This document shows positions 34,790-45,790 of a DNA stretch of 64,000 nucleotides, piece by piece. Source of the stretch: Heterocephalus glaber (Eukaryota; Chordata; Mammalia; Rodentia; Bathyergidae); contig NW_004624801.1 in assembly GCF_000247695.1 (NCBI RefSeq), forward strand, positions 1,464,875 to 1,528,874, written 5' to 3'. How positions within the stretch are numbered: position 1 is the first letter of the stretch; every line of letters starts with the position of its first letter. Position numbers and translations under genes: made by a program. The notes under the pieces were generated by a model. It was not told the DNA's origin. It saw only the letters and a program-made list of their open reading frames with translations, and searched no databases.

Positions 34790-35374
34790 TATGTGGAAGT
34801 GAAAACAGGTGAGTTACTAATCCCACCTTGGGGTTACTCTACATGTTGTAGCTTTTCCTTTGGAACTGAAGTAGTCAATGAACATTATTTTCACTTGAGA
34901 GAGTTGCAGATAGCTATTTGCCTTATCTAATTAAAAACATCCCTATGAAGAAGTTCTTCTCGGGTAAACTGAGGGGACAGTCATCATTTGTCATCTCAAT
35001 CCATCTCTCATCAAAGCTTGAGAAGTTTGATCATTCTCTCATTCTTGAAATACTTTCTTCCCTGATACATCACACTTCTAGTGTTCTTCTATACCAGTCT
35101 TGTCATTCTGTCACTGTCTCTGTCTCTGTCTCCTTACGTCTGTCTCTCTCTCTCTTTCTCTGACTCCCACCCTTGGATACATTTTTGCTTTAGAATAGAT
35201 GAGATTAACAAAAAAGGTGTCAAAATAGCACAGAAAATATCCACATGCCCTACATCAAGTTTCTCCAAATGTTAACTTCGCATATTAGTATGAAATGTTA
35301 GTTACAAATGATGAACAAATATAGAGACATGATTATTAACTAAAGTCTATGTTTTATAGTGATTTTCTCATTTT
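34790..35374. other. Unassigned DNA with (CTGT)n patch
   Basis: A TCTG/TCTC-rich patch lies at 35100-35162; otherwise nothing recognised. Confidence 0.4.
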
Positions 35375-35712
35375 TTTCTTTTCCAAGATCCCACCTAGGA
35401 TATCACATTACATTTTATTGTCATGTCTCTAAAGGCTCCACTTGGCTGTAACACTCTGTCAGACTTCTTCCTTTTGGATGACCTTGGGGTATTGAAGAGG
35501 ACATATCTTGCATATATATATTATGTACAATGTCCTGATGTTTTTTATCACATGACTAGCCTGAGATTACGATTTGGGGAAGGCAGATCACAAAGCTAAT
35601 CTGCTACTTTCATCATATCAAGCATGCCTGTTACCAGTATCATTTTGACATTTTGACAGAAAAGTTTTCTACATTTTCCCAATATTAGGAGACTTTACAT
35701 GAGACTAATATT
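35375..35712 (+). mobile_element. Ancient L1M LINE 3' region, first half (split element)
   Basis: 'tccaagatcccacctaggat' with atcacattacattttattgt, 'catgtctctaaaggctccac', 'gatgaccttggggtattgaa' and 'gcctgagattacgatttggg' follow a widespread ancient LINE consensus. The consensus resumes at 36667 with the next expected block, so the element was split by later insertions. Sense orientation is inferred from the L1M tail at its right end. Confidence 0.6.
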
Positions 35713-36109
35713 AAGGGCAATGGACTGATTGATCTGGTGGAGATAATTTTAAAGCAGCCCAACTTTCAGGGTATGGCATGAATATGCTGCCAGCTTTAGT
35801 CAGATTTATAGCCAAAATGGAGCAAAAAACAGGGCAGAACTATTTGAAAAACTTAAATTTTGACCCAAAAACGATTTATAAATTTAAGGCCAAAGGAGAG
35901 ATTAGCACCATTAAAAATAAACCAAGTACTTTGTACAGGGACAAGATGAAAGACACTTTGAGGGTATCTCGGAATCAGCAAGACCTCACTCATTACAGGT
36001 GCAATGATTCAGAAACACCAACTTTTTATTTAAGAAGAGAGCCTCTGGGACACCAGCTTGAGAAGAACCTATTAGGGAAATATTTCTCCAGAATTCTTTA
36101 GAGTGAGCA
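35713..36109 (+). mobile_element. Probable retroviral-type (MaLR) internal fragment
   Basis: This lies inside the split L1M and directly before an LTR of the six-copy family, so it is best explained as the end of the internal region of that endogenous element. A 107-codon frame (35778-36101) spans it: Lys-rich, with no protease, polymerase or zinc-knuckle motif that I can see. MaLR internal regions carry only decayed gag-like sequence. The assignment rests on position and is not proven by sequence. Confidence 0.4.
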
Positions 36110-36386
36110 TCCAGCCGTGCAGGTCATGGACACATGACCCAGGTCACTATATCTAGTCACTTGCCTCTTTTGCTCTGGTATTGTTTCCATGCTCTACTTC
36201 CTGGTCACTATAATGTAAGCATCTCTTCTTCACCACACTGTTCCATCATAATGTTTCTGTCTTGGAATCAACCACAATGGACTAAATCCCCTGAAGCCTC
36301 AAGTAAAATTAAATCTCTCCTCCTTTACGATGTGTTTGTTGAGTATTGTGCCTCAGTAATGGGAAAGCTGAATAATACATCTTCCT
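36110..36386 (+). mobile_element. ERVL-MaLR-like LTR (rodent family, copy 6), hit by L1 at its end
   Basis: 'ctctacttcctggtcactat', 'atcataatgtttctgtcttg', 'aatggactaaatcccctgaa', 'ctctcctcctttacgatgtg' and tcagtaatgggaaagctgaa match the other copies. An L1 is inserted at the terminus, whose last bases (aatacatcttcct, 36374-36386) were duplicated. Confidence 0.68.
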
Positions 36387-36653
36387 TAACTGATACTGTG
36401 AAATAGGAAGAAAAGGCCTAAAGGAGTAGGGGAAGTGGGAGAGGTAGGGGAAAGGAAGGGAAAAGAAAAAATATGAGAAACGGAAAACAATGGAAACAAA
36501 GTCTTTGTCAATAAGGAAGGGTGGAGGGGGTGAAGGGAGGGCAGGGGAAAGGGAAAAAATAAGAACTGAGATACATTGTGTAAAGGTACAAGATCTCAAT
36601 GATGAATGTAACTGTACTGTACACCTAAAATACCAATAAACTTAATGGAAAAA
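36387..36653 (+). mobile_element. LINE-1 3' UTR insertion with 13-bp target-site duplication
   Basis: 'actgtgaaataggaagaaaa' opens the polypurine 3' UTR (36410-36555), followed by 'taaaggtacaagatctcaat' and 'gtacacctaaaataccaata' and an A-rich tail. The duplication aatacatcttcct is exact at 36374-36386 and 36654-36666. Severely 5'-truncated, non-coding. The tract contains GGGGG-TGAA-GGG-A-GGG-CA-GGGG, a four-run G pattern. Confidence 0.9.
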
Positions 36654-36666
36654 AATACATCTTCCT

Positions 36667-37325
36667 AATGTATAGCCTACACTTAAGGAATAGGGAGTCA
36701 CGCTCCTTTTGCTAGAAGGAGTATCTTCATAAATTACTTGAAATTCTTCTTCAAGGGAAGTATTTTATTCCTTTTTAATCTATTTGTTTATTCAATAAAT
36801 TATTTATATAAATATGGAATCATGAATATATATTTCATGCTTTGGATTGTAATATAATACTATGTTATGCATTTTGTTGTTCAAATTGTTCCAGATTTGG
36901 CCATGAGGAGCTCTTTGGCTGGCTCCTATTTTCTGTTGACAAACTTCTAATTTTTAAAAATGTCTTCCTTACTAATTTATGATACTATGAGATACCGTAA
37001 GCACATCTTTTGTATTCCCTGTCCCTGGCCTAGAATCCATTATATTTCCAAGGAGCACTAGTACCTGTTTTTGGTAGATTTAGAAACTAATGTCTGAGTA
37101 CAGTATGTGGTTTCTGATAATGGTGTCATTTTATTTATGCTTGTAATAATTTATTGTACACTTGAAACACTTTCAAGAGAGATCATAAATGTTTTCAACA
37201 CAAAAAAGTGTGTGAGGTGATAGATATGTTTGACTTAATCATTTCATAATATGTATCCACCTCAAAGCATCTCTTGTGAACCACAAATAAATGTGATTTT
37301 AATTTCCCAATTTATACATAAGGGG
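36667..37325 (+). mobile_element. Ancient L1M LINE 3' region, second half and tail
   Basis: This continues the element interrupted at 35712: 'acacttaaggaatagggagt' with cacgctccttttgct, 'attacttgaaattcttcttc', 'caaattgttccagatttggc' with catgaggagctctttggctg and 'gaatccattatatttccaag'. It then gives an L1M 3' UTR tail with 'tgtacacttgaaacactttc', 'tgtgtgaggtgatagatatg' and 'ccacctcaaagcatctcttg'. The junction between the mid block and the tail (about 37090-37140) may hide a second fragment. Confidence 0.6.
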
Positions 37326-38204
37326 GAATACACAGGTAGTCAACAATTACATATACATTATATACAAGTGTGGGCAAGGTATCTAAATACTAAAGAAATA
37401 CAATGTACATGAGAAGATCAGCACTTGAGAATCAAAGAAGAATAAAATTAGGTGAATAAAGGCACTTTTCTCCATCATATGTAAATATAATTCTCTTACA
37501 TTCAAGTAACTTTATTCTATGGCTTCATCCTCTAGAAGTATATTTATATTATTCCCAAATACACACTCTCCTCTCAAGCGTAGCCCATATCTAATTTCTA
37601 AATAAAAACCATGACTTTTTATGACTTTGTTTCAGCCCTTGCTGGAATCCCTATACTGACAGTGTTGTTCAAAAAAATGGTAACACACTCAGGTTAAATT
37701 ACCGAAAAATAGTGATGAATTTTGGCTCATATATTTCCTGAATATTACATAGGCCATAATTACACTAATGAAAGTATTTTTGTTTTTTGTCAGAAATTCA
37801 AACTTCCTGGCCATTCTATGTATTTAGTAATTTATATATTATTTATTTATTTATGCTGAATCTGACAATCCTTGGATAGCACCACCTTACTCTCTAACTT
37901 TTACTTTCTTACTATTATAGATTATTTCAAATGGTTTAGATTTAACTTCCCATAAGATAGCAATTATGTTTTATACCTCATGTTACTACAGAAGAACTTG
38001 GTGAAAAGCAAGATAATGATTATTATAGCATAACTGCAGCCTGAAACCAGTAGGTATAAGACAGTATCTCTGCTAATTAAGTTTGTAGAGAGGAGCTTTG
38101 CAGAAATATGTGCACAACCCAGATGTTCCCAGTAGAATTAAGTTAATATTTAGATTTAGAATTATAAGGAAATATAATTAAATTAGGTGTTGCTTTTCCT
38201 CTCC
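37326..38204. other. Unassigned AT-rich DNA
   Basis: No gene or repeat recognised; an ATTT-rich patch lies at 37838-37856. Confidence 0.35.
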
Positions 38205-38300
38205 AGGGATTTATTCAACAAATAGTGAATACAAATCATCACTGTCCTGGTTACAAAGTTCAGCATGATATTCTCACTGCCTCAGGAAGCTTAAAATAGA
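38205..38300 (-). mobile_element. L2 LINE fragment (antisense)
   Basis: 'atttattcaacaaatagtga', 'tggttacaaagttcagcatg' and 'tgcctcaggaagcttaaaat' follow the antisense L2 tail. Confidence 0.5.
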
Positions 38301-38354
38301 TGCCAATCTATGCCATATCCATTTAAGGTAATCTTGTGATTACTCATGTAGGTA

Positions 38355-38560
38355 GTTTCAACAAGGTTCAAGACTAGTGGATCTCAACTGGAGTGACTTT
38401 ACTCCTCTCCTCCGCAATATTTGGAAATACCTGCTGACATTTTTCAGTTGCCGTGACAGTGCTACTGTCATCTAGTGGAGAGAGAGGGCAAGGAATAGTG
38501 AATCTTACACTGTACAGGTCGCTAGCTAGGCTGTCCTGATTAAAAAGACAAAAAATCAAT
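38355..38560 (+). mobile_element. hAT-Charlie-type MER element (MER58/MER5-like)
   Basis: 'actagtggatctcaactgga' with gtgactttactcc, 'atatttggaaatacctgctg', 'acatttttcagttgccgtga', 'gtgctactgtcatctagtgg' and 'ttacactgtacaggtcgcta' match a common MER DNA-transposon that begins AGTGGTTCTCAACC and contains CTACTGGCATCTAGTGGG. Exact family not verified. Confidence 0.62.
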
Positions 38561-40889
38561 TCAAATCAAATCAAAACAAATGGACAAAACCCAGTCTCAT
38601 CCAGAATATCAGTAATGCCACAGGTAAAGTATATGGTCATAAGAGGTAACAATTCTCCTTCTGTGATCTGAGAGTGCTTGCATACATGTATAAAACGGAC
38701 TTGAAGACAATGAGCATGGCCTGAGCAAATGCAGCCAAGTTTAACATTTGATGATGAAATGGTACCTCATGTCAATTACCTTGAACTCATAGTTATATTA
38801 TAAACCTATGCCCATGAAAGCAGAAACTATCTTATGCCAGAATCATGGCGAGCTTGGTACATGAAGATAAGAAACTCCAAATCTTCAAGCATTGCAACAA
38901 AGAATGGTAATGGTCAATTCTGATAGCATATGGAAAAGACCGACTCACTAGCCAATTTTATTTTCTATTGAGGAAAATTTTAAAATATCATTGAGGAAAA
39001 TTTCCAAAATATCAATGAAATATCTTTTCAAAATACCATGATTTTTTTACTTAAATGGGGTGATGCTTCCAAAACAAAACAAGTCATGGTAGTTAGGTCA
39101 CCTTGACTATGAGTCGATCTGAAACAATTCATTTGTCTCAACTCTCCCTGTGCCCCTTTCATTGATTCAAGGCCTATGTGAAGTATCCTTTATTTATATA
39201 TATTTTTGTACTAATATCACAACCTTGTTAGTTGCTGTTTTAATCCTTCCTCCTCATCTATGATCAAGTCACAGGAGCCTCATTTTTATCTTAGGCAACA
39301 CTGTTGAATTTTACACGCTAAAACAGACCGAGAAAATAGAATACAAGAACAAAACAAGTAAGTTGAGAACCTATCTTGAATTCTGTCGTTCAGATTTTGG
39401 AACCAAACCCAAATATTGTGTTTTGAGGGCGTATTTCACCATGGCAAAACATGGTCTTCCGTTTAAAGGGGGAGGGGTGAAAAGCTTATTGAAAAATCTC
39501 AAAATGCTTCTTCAACATCAAATAGCTCTTAGAAAAAATATTTTGATGAGTTAAGTGTAAATGAATCAGAAACATATGGATTGCATTTCCTTTAGATTAC
39601 ACATGGGTTTCAAAATTAAGAGGAAAAGTGCTCAGGGCAGAATGCATTTTGGATTTTATTGAACCCAAAATATTTGAGAAATAACTCAATACACTCAAAG
39701 AACCCAAAATCCTACCAGGCCTCCCAATCCCTTGCGAAAAGCAAATTAGATTTTAAAATTCCTCTTGCTTTAGTGATCTGTAGTGTTAAAAGAAATTCAG
39801 AGGAAAAAAACCTTCTTTTCTGTATAAGTTTTTATTCTGGATATTTTCACTTACAATTTTGGCAGAAATCAAAACTCCACATACTTTAGATGGGCTAAAC
39901 TGGCTGCATGTCTTAGGCTTGCTCTGCCCTACTCTATAAGAACACTTAATTTGTCTCATGTATATTGTAAAATAATTGGATTAATAAGAGAGCTTTATGA
40001 TAGTTTTGTAGCAAATGGTGTAGGTAGTATTTATAACCTGCCATTTTGCATTTAGCTACTTAATCATTTATAGGGTATCAGTGCAAGCTTCTCCATTATT
40101 TCTCATTGCCTTTATAATCCGATAGACCTTTTTTTTAGTGTCTATATTTCAAAGTGGAAATATTCTATGCTTATTTATTAACTCAGTCTTCTGCTTATTT
40201 CAATGGACAGATCACAGTGTGACTGGAAAAGGGTCTTATATCCTTATTTCCAGTTCCCTAAATCCACAATCTATGTAAAACTAGAATACTTCGTAAACAA
40301 AAAGCTTCACGACAGCTCCCCAACCACAATTCCACTCCATTTCCTATTTTTAAGCCACTTATTTTGAGTCACACGTGTGCTTTTTTTATATTTTGACTAA
40401 ATTAATTTTAACATCTGCTATAATGGTGGGCATGGTGGTCAGTATAAAGAAGAGAAAATCAAATAAAGCATGCATCTTCAAGGAACTTCACATACACCCA
40501 AAATTCTGCAGGGCAAGAGACCTATATACATACAGTCTTTAAGTGTACACAGTGCTAAAGAAGAGACTGTCAAACCACCGCCCAAAATTATAATATGGAA
40601 CTATATAATAGTTATTTAAATCCAATTTGACTAATTTTGTTTGGAGCATTTTATAATGAAGTGAGTTTGTAGTGAACTTGTCCTGTCTTGTATGTTTAAT
40701 ATATTTTCTTCCATTCTTCCTTTGCCAAACTTGCACTGGTAATTCAAGATCCAACCCAAATGTCTTCAATGTGAAAGTTCCCATTTCTATCATGGTTGAA
40801 TGAAATCTTGTCTCAGAATTTTCATCATACATTGAACATGTAGTTATTTATATCATTTTCAGCATTGTGTTTTAATTAACTTATTTATG
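38561..40889. other. Unassigned single-copy-like DNA
   Basis: About 2.3 kb. Apart from a small tandem duplication at 38967-39014 (units starting attgaggaaaatttt), no repeat or exon is recognised. Frames are at most 97 codons with no domain features. Confidence 0.35.
38967..39014. repeat. Short tandem duplication (about 24-bp unit)
   Basis: 'attgaggaaaattttaaaat' followed by 'attgaggaaaatttccaaaa', each ending in atatc; two close copies plus a partial third. Confidence 0.85.
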
Positions 40890-41030
40890 CTTCAGCGTCT
40901 CCTGTGAACCTTTGACATTTCTGAGGAACGGTACTACATCCCGGTCTTATTTTTATTTCCAACACAGAGCACATTTGCCTGGAACATACTAAGCACTTAA
41001 TTGCTATTGAATGATTGGAGCATGGAATAA
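40890..41030 (+). mobile_element. L2 LINE 3' end (sense)
   Basis: 'acatttctgaggaacggtac', 'tttatttccaacacagagca' and catttgcctggaacatacta followed by 'agcacttaattgctattgaa' with tga match the L2 tail (GCCTGGCACATAGTAGGTGCTCAATAAAT pattern). Confidence 0.55.
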
Positions 41031-42263
41031 ATGATGCTATTATTAAAGAGGGAAATGGAGAAAGACAAAAATATGCCACAGTCCTAATCACACTTATGGC
41101 ACACAAACGGCTTTAAGAATCTCATTTTAAATAGATTCATTATACTTCCCCAAGAGCAAATGACTCATATTTACTAAATTTGGTTTCTAAGGATATGGAC
41201 AGTGCAAGTCAGAAGAACAATCTGAAGTTCATGTTTGTGTTCACTTAGACACAAACATAAATTCCTGTGGTCAGTCATTCATTCTCTCTTTCCTCCACAC
41301 TGGGCCATAATTTCTTGAAGGCCTTCCTTACAATCTGAGGTCCAGGCACCATGATGAGAACACTAAAAAGTTCTAAATGTGGAATACTAAAACTTTTAAA
41401 TACATTCCAAATATAAAAGTCTGATTTAATCAGATGGGAAACATTTTCTACACTTCCTACATTAGTGCAAATACCCCCAAGAAAATTCTTCATGTGTGTA
41501 GAATAGCCTTTTCGGTAGTTATCCATAGTTGTTAAATATTCTCAGCTTTTTATATGATTTCCTTGGGTTACAGACAACACTACACCCTTGGTTATCTATT
41601 AGTGGACAGGGACATACCTCTAAGGGTACTTTTCTTCTCAGTGCTTATATACTGTGAGAAAGCTTGAAATTTTTCTCTTTACAGGGGGAGATGTCCTTGA
41701 GACCCATATGCGAGGTACTAACATATAATATAAGAGAGTAAAATGTAGATTTCACACTCCAAGATCTTCCCCTAAAGAGGTAAAAAGATTTTGGGGGGAG
41801 TTTAAAATATATAATCAATATTCTAGTGAATCGCTGGCTTTTCAATGTAAAGAAAATTTAACAGGACTCAACTTCTAGCCCCATTCTTCAAATTTCCTAA
41901 ATCCTTTGCCTTTCCTGATTTCATTTAAGCCTTCTATTAGTTTATTAGTTTGACGGGGGCCCAGGTAATTATGCTGGCTTATAAGTCCTACTGTAAGTTA
42001 CGTCTGCATCTCCCTCAACACACACGAAATTTAGTGCCACTGCAGCACTTCTAAAAACAAATAAAAGATTTGTGAACTAGTCACTAAGCATCCGACGCAA
42101 TTAAACTGCATTTGTTTCTTTTTTGGCGTTCTCGCACAATCGAGGCCTTGTAAGAGGTAGGCACTCCTCAAATGAGACTGTGTTTTCTTTAGAGGAAAGT
42201 GTGCCAAAATCCTCTCACCCTACATAACTAAAGTCTCCACTAGCAGGAGGTGGACAGTTGCAA
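41031..42263. other. Unassigned DNA
   Basis: About 1.2 kb with no recognised repeat. An 83-codon minus frame (41275-41526) has mixed composition but no motif that I can name. Confidence 0.35.
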
Positions 42264-42326
42264 TACACACACACACACACACGTACACACACGTACACAC
42301 ACGCGCATGCACGCGCACACACGGAC
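42264..42326. repeat. (CA)n microsatellite, interrupted (CACG variants)
   Basis: CA runs with ACGTAC and ACGCGCATGCACGCGC interruptions, giving alternating purine-pyrimidine over about 60 bases. Confidence 0.95.
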
Positions 42327-43069
42327 ACCCTCTCATGTCTACTAATATCATAATACGAACATAAAGACACAAACTCATAACTACAGAAATATTAATGTGG
42401 GAGAACAGGGATAAAACCTCCTAGAAATGAGTTGTTACTATCCACAGTCTCAATCAATTATAGCATTTCTTGAGATAAATGCAATTTCATGTGAAGGCAT
42501 ATACACAGGTAGTTAAAAGTAAAATAAGCAAAAATAAAATAAAATAAAATATTGAAAAACTAGACTCTTTCTGTTTTTAATTTTAGATGACAAGTAAAAT
42601 TAGGCTTACCTTGAGGTACTCAGATTTCAACAACTTTTAGTCACTGATCTCAAGCTGTCACACTAGAATATTTTTTTCTAAGAAAAAGTCTTTAGAAATG
42701 TAGTTAATTAGAACTGACCACCATGAACCCTTTGACTGTTGTGCGGGCTTCCATTTGCAAGCTCCCCTCTAGATTCACTGCATTGCTCTCCCACTTCAGT
42801 GTGCACACTGTATATGAAGCTGGAGTCACACAACAGCCATTATTGCAAAAGTAATTTATGAAAGAAAAACTAAATAACGTGTATGTGTGGTCTGGGCAGA
42901 TCCAAGCCCTTGCAGAGACATAGTTGCAAAGACATTCCTCAACTCGATATCAAACAATTCCTTTAACTTGTTCATGATTCTGTTTTCTTATCTGCATTGA
43001 ACAATATGGATTGCTGAGGCTGCTGCCAATCAGCCATGCAAAGAAATGAAATTTGTTGTTACTTCCATA
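42327..43069. other. Unassigned DNA
   Basis: Contains an (AAAAT)n patch at about 42526-42551; otherwise nothing recognised. Confidence 0.35.
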
Positions 43070-43290
43070 AATCCTACCATGTAGTGAGCATTAGGCACAA
43101 TACACTTCGATCAATGTTTTCCGTACTTTATCCATACAAACCTACATAGTAAAAATTCTCAGCTTTATATTAAGGATGAGAATCCTAAGGATTAGCTAGA
43201 TTTAATAACTCACATCTAGAAAGAATCATCTGAGTTTCTATTTGAACCTAATTTTGTCTGATTCCAAAAATCCATCAGTGCCACTATCCT
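43070..43290 (-). mobile_element. MIR SINE (antisense)
   Basis: 'gtagtgagcattaggcacaa', 'tactttatccatacaaacct', 'ttaaggatgagaatcctaag', 'agatttaataactcacatct' and 'tttctatttgaacctaattt' follow antisense MIR at high divergence. Confidence 0.6.
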
Positions 43291-43450
43291 CTGCTGCATT
43301 TGTCTGCAAAGTTCTTCTTTGTCCAATGTGTCAGCATTGTGGCTCTTGCCCCATTATAGGGAGATGAAGAAAAAAGAGAAATATGATCTTAACTAAACAA
43401 CTAACAGAAGTTAATAAAGTCCTTCACCTTCTCCTATAAAAGTAAGTGCT

Positions 43451-43760
43451 ATCTTTGGAAGTATAGCAACTTTTTATTCACGATCACTTTAGTTTGTTTA
43501 ATCCAATATTTATGCCACTTTTTGAAGCAGTGCTGGAAGTTTTCTTTCACAAGTGTCTTTAGTTGTGTTGTTGTGGGTGCTTTCTGGAACCGATTCAAGA
43601 TATTTACATTTCATGGTCATTGAGGAAGAACCAGAAGGCTCATGATGCCAGATCTGGTGAACAGTTGGATGAAGATACACCACAAAATTTTTATTTGACA
43701 GACATTGCCATAAATGTTTTGTTTCACTCTTATTTGTCTCATTACAATTGGCTTACTATT
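43451..43760 (-). pseudogene. Tc1/mariner-family transposase relic (second copy, C-terminal part)
   Basis: Minus-strand reading from high to low coordinates gives SPDLAS followed by a stop and AFWFFL (codons around 43614-43660), the mariner SPDLAPCDFFLF box. After a gap and frameshift, codons 43500-43543 read NFQHCFKKWHKYWI, matching the C-terminal 'F..CF..W..RW.KC' helix of mariner transposases, ending in LLYFQR and a stop near 43450. The catalytic Asp after SPDLAP is lost to a stop codon. It shares the ccagatctgg core with the relic at 7915-8390 and lies in the same orientation, so both probably come from one family that was active in an ancestor. No terminal inverted repeats found. Confidence 0.75.
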
Positions 43761-44228
43761 TTCTAAATATTGATATGATAACCTTCAAGTTAGGCTTGGG
43801 TTTTCGATTAACAATACAGATTGTGAGGTCCCTTTAACATGGGGATGATACGTCTAGCTTTATATTATCCCATGAATTTGCATAATGAATATATCTAAAT
43901 AACTTAGACATAGTTTTTGACATTATATAAAGACACATATGATATTGTTATGTTTCAACAAATTGTGTCTGTTTGTTCGATTCTGTGTTTGGGAATTTTT
44001 AAAATTAATAACACAAAATCCTGATTTCAAGTCCCATTCTATTACTCACTAACCGACAATCTTGGCAAGTGAATTTAATTCACAGGATAATAAGTCACTC
44101 TCTGTACAATAATATTAACAATTTCCATTGAAGAATAAGTGGACCAGAAATACAAGATATATAATACATGCAGGTATAACGCCCGGCATAAATATAGAAG
44201 ATTAATGTTAATTTCTCTACTGAACTCT
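43761..44228. other. Unassigned AT-rich DNA
   Basis: Nothing recognised. Confidence 0.3.
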
Positions 44229-44326
44229 TTTTTTTTGTTTTGTTTTGTTTTGGTACCGGGGATCGAACTCGGGACCTTGTGCTTGCGAGGCAGGCACCGG
44301 AACCACTGAGCTAAATCCCCGGCCCC
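44229..44326 (-). mobile_element. ID-like tRNA-derived SINE (well preserved)
   Basis: The minus strand reads GGGGCCGGGGATTTAGCTCA, then a tRNA-like centre with TGCCTCGCAAGCACAAGG, 'TCCCGAGTTCGATCCCCGGT' and an A-rich tail with CAAAA repeats. The perfect B box and CGAGTTCGATCCCCGG arm make this one of the least decayed copies. A 7-base flank (aactctt) is shared by both sides. Confidence 0.92.
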
Positions 44327-45649
44327 TAACTCTTAAAGAAATTTTTCTTAGAATATCTCATGGTTGATATCATTTTATCAAGCTGTAATATAGGGACTTT
44401 GGCTTTAGCAATTTCTTTGTTTTGAGATAAAAATTTATACTGAAGAATAGAACATTAAGAAGAAAAATCCAAATCCAAATATAAAAAGCCAGAATTAAAA
44501 ATTTCTCCCAGTAGTGTCATTATATCACAAATGATTGATGAATAGATAGAGATGCATAGTAGATATATATGTATTTTTCTTCTTATTTATGCATATATAC
44601 ATATATTCACTCAGAATTGGGGTCATGACTTGTTTATTACAACTAACACATTATCTTCTGTGTAAACCTTATGTCTGTGAATAAATGTATGGTCGTGTTC
44701 TTATAACAATGAAATCAGTACAGTTTTCAGTAGAATGGGATTTCTTGTTCACTTTAGGTGCTTTTTAACAATAAATTACTAAACATTCATGCAATTATAA
44801 TGATGGAATTTTTGAATGACCCGAGTCCACAGGGTGGCCAATCTCTAATTGTAGGGGAATAATCTCAGAAAATGTTGGCTTGAAAACTGTTGCTCCTGAG
44901 CAGAGAGAGTCTCAGCACATGGGTAACCTCTAGGGATCGCCTCCTGCTTTTAACAACTCGGATTTTCCATGAGCATTAATTTTAACCTGCTAGGGACAGG
45001 GGAAATGTGGGAAGATTAGTGCATGGCATGATGTCCTAGGGAGTGGAGAGTATGGTATGGTTACCTAACCTTAATAATATGAAATTTTGTTGGTGAAGAT
45101 TTTGTGAGAAGTGAGAAAGGAGAGAAAGACCAATGGTGATCAAGTCTGTCTCCTCCTGCACCACCTTACTGTTCACTCCATTTGTATATGGTTTGTCTAA
45201 CTGACCCGGCAATACCATAAAGCAGAGCCCCCCAAGGACAGCAATGGGAAGTGAATTATGCAGATTGCTGCTTTCCCAAGAGTTTTGATCTATGTAATCA
45301 AATCTCTTCCCTACCTTTACCAGAAAATGGGTAGTTAAAATAATGCAAACCATTTCTTGAATGTTTTCATCTCTTTCTTTCATTCTGTGTCTTTGAAAGC
45401 CTTTTTGATCTTCTTTGTAGCAACTTAACTTGACACTACACCTTCTTCCTAGAAAAAATAAGCCTGTGATTCCTCCTGATTTCTCTCTCTGGTGACCATT
45501 TTCCACCTGACATATATCTGTGTAAACCTACAGAGAAATATCTAGAAAGGTGTGTGATTTGATAGTGGTTACTGCTGGAGAGAAGAGAGAAACTGGAAAA
45601 AGAAGAATTGGGGTGATGAACTTTCTGGATTTAGCTTACTCAAATATAT
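44327..45649. other. Unassigned DNA with the longest open frame of the window (45036-45506, minus, 156 codons)
   Basis: The minus-strand frame 45036-45506 encodes 156 residues (MENGHQREKSGGITGLFF at the start). It has a modestly hydrophobic stretch but no signal peptide, transmembrane helix or domain that I recognise. No splice or regulatory context supports it, and no repeat match came to mind. It could be chance, an unrecognised decayed retroelement frame, or a processed fragment. The rest of the interval is AT-rich with TA-rich patches near 44560-44600. Confidence 0.3.
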
Positions 45650-45790
45650 GATTTGAGTTGTTTTTTTTAAGGAAGCAACATAATAAAGGAAGAGTGAATT
45701 TAATTAGTGTGTAATGTGTGTGTGTACTAAAATATCACACTGAACTCCATTAATATATCCAATTAATACATGTTAATCAAAAATGATGTT
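45650..45790 (+). mobile_element. Ancient L1MA/L1MB-type 3' UTR fragment
   Basis: 'gtgtactaaaatatcacact' with gaactccattaatatatcca and 'attaatacatgttaatcaaa' resembles the L1M tail ATCAAAATATCACACTGTACCCCATAAATATGTACAATTATTATGTGTCAATT (given here only as a pattern). Confidence 0.45.
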
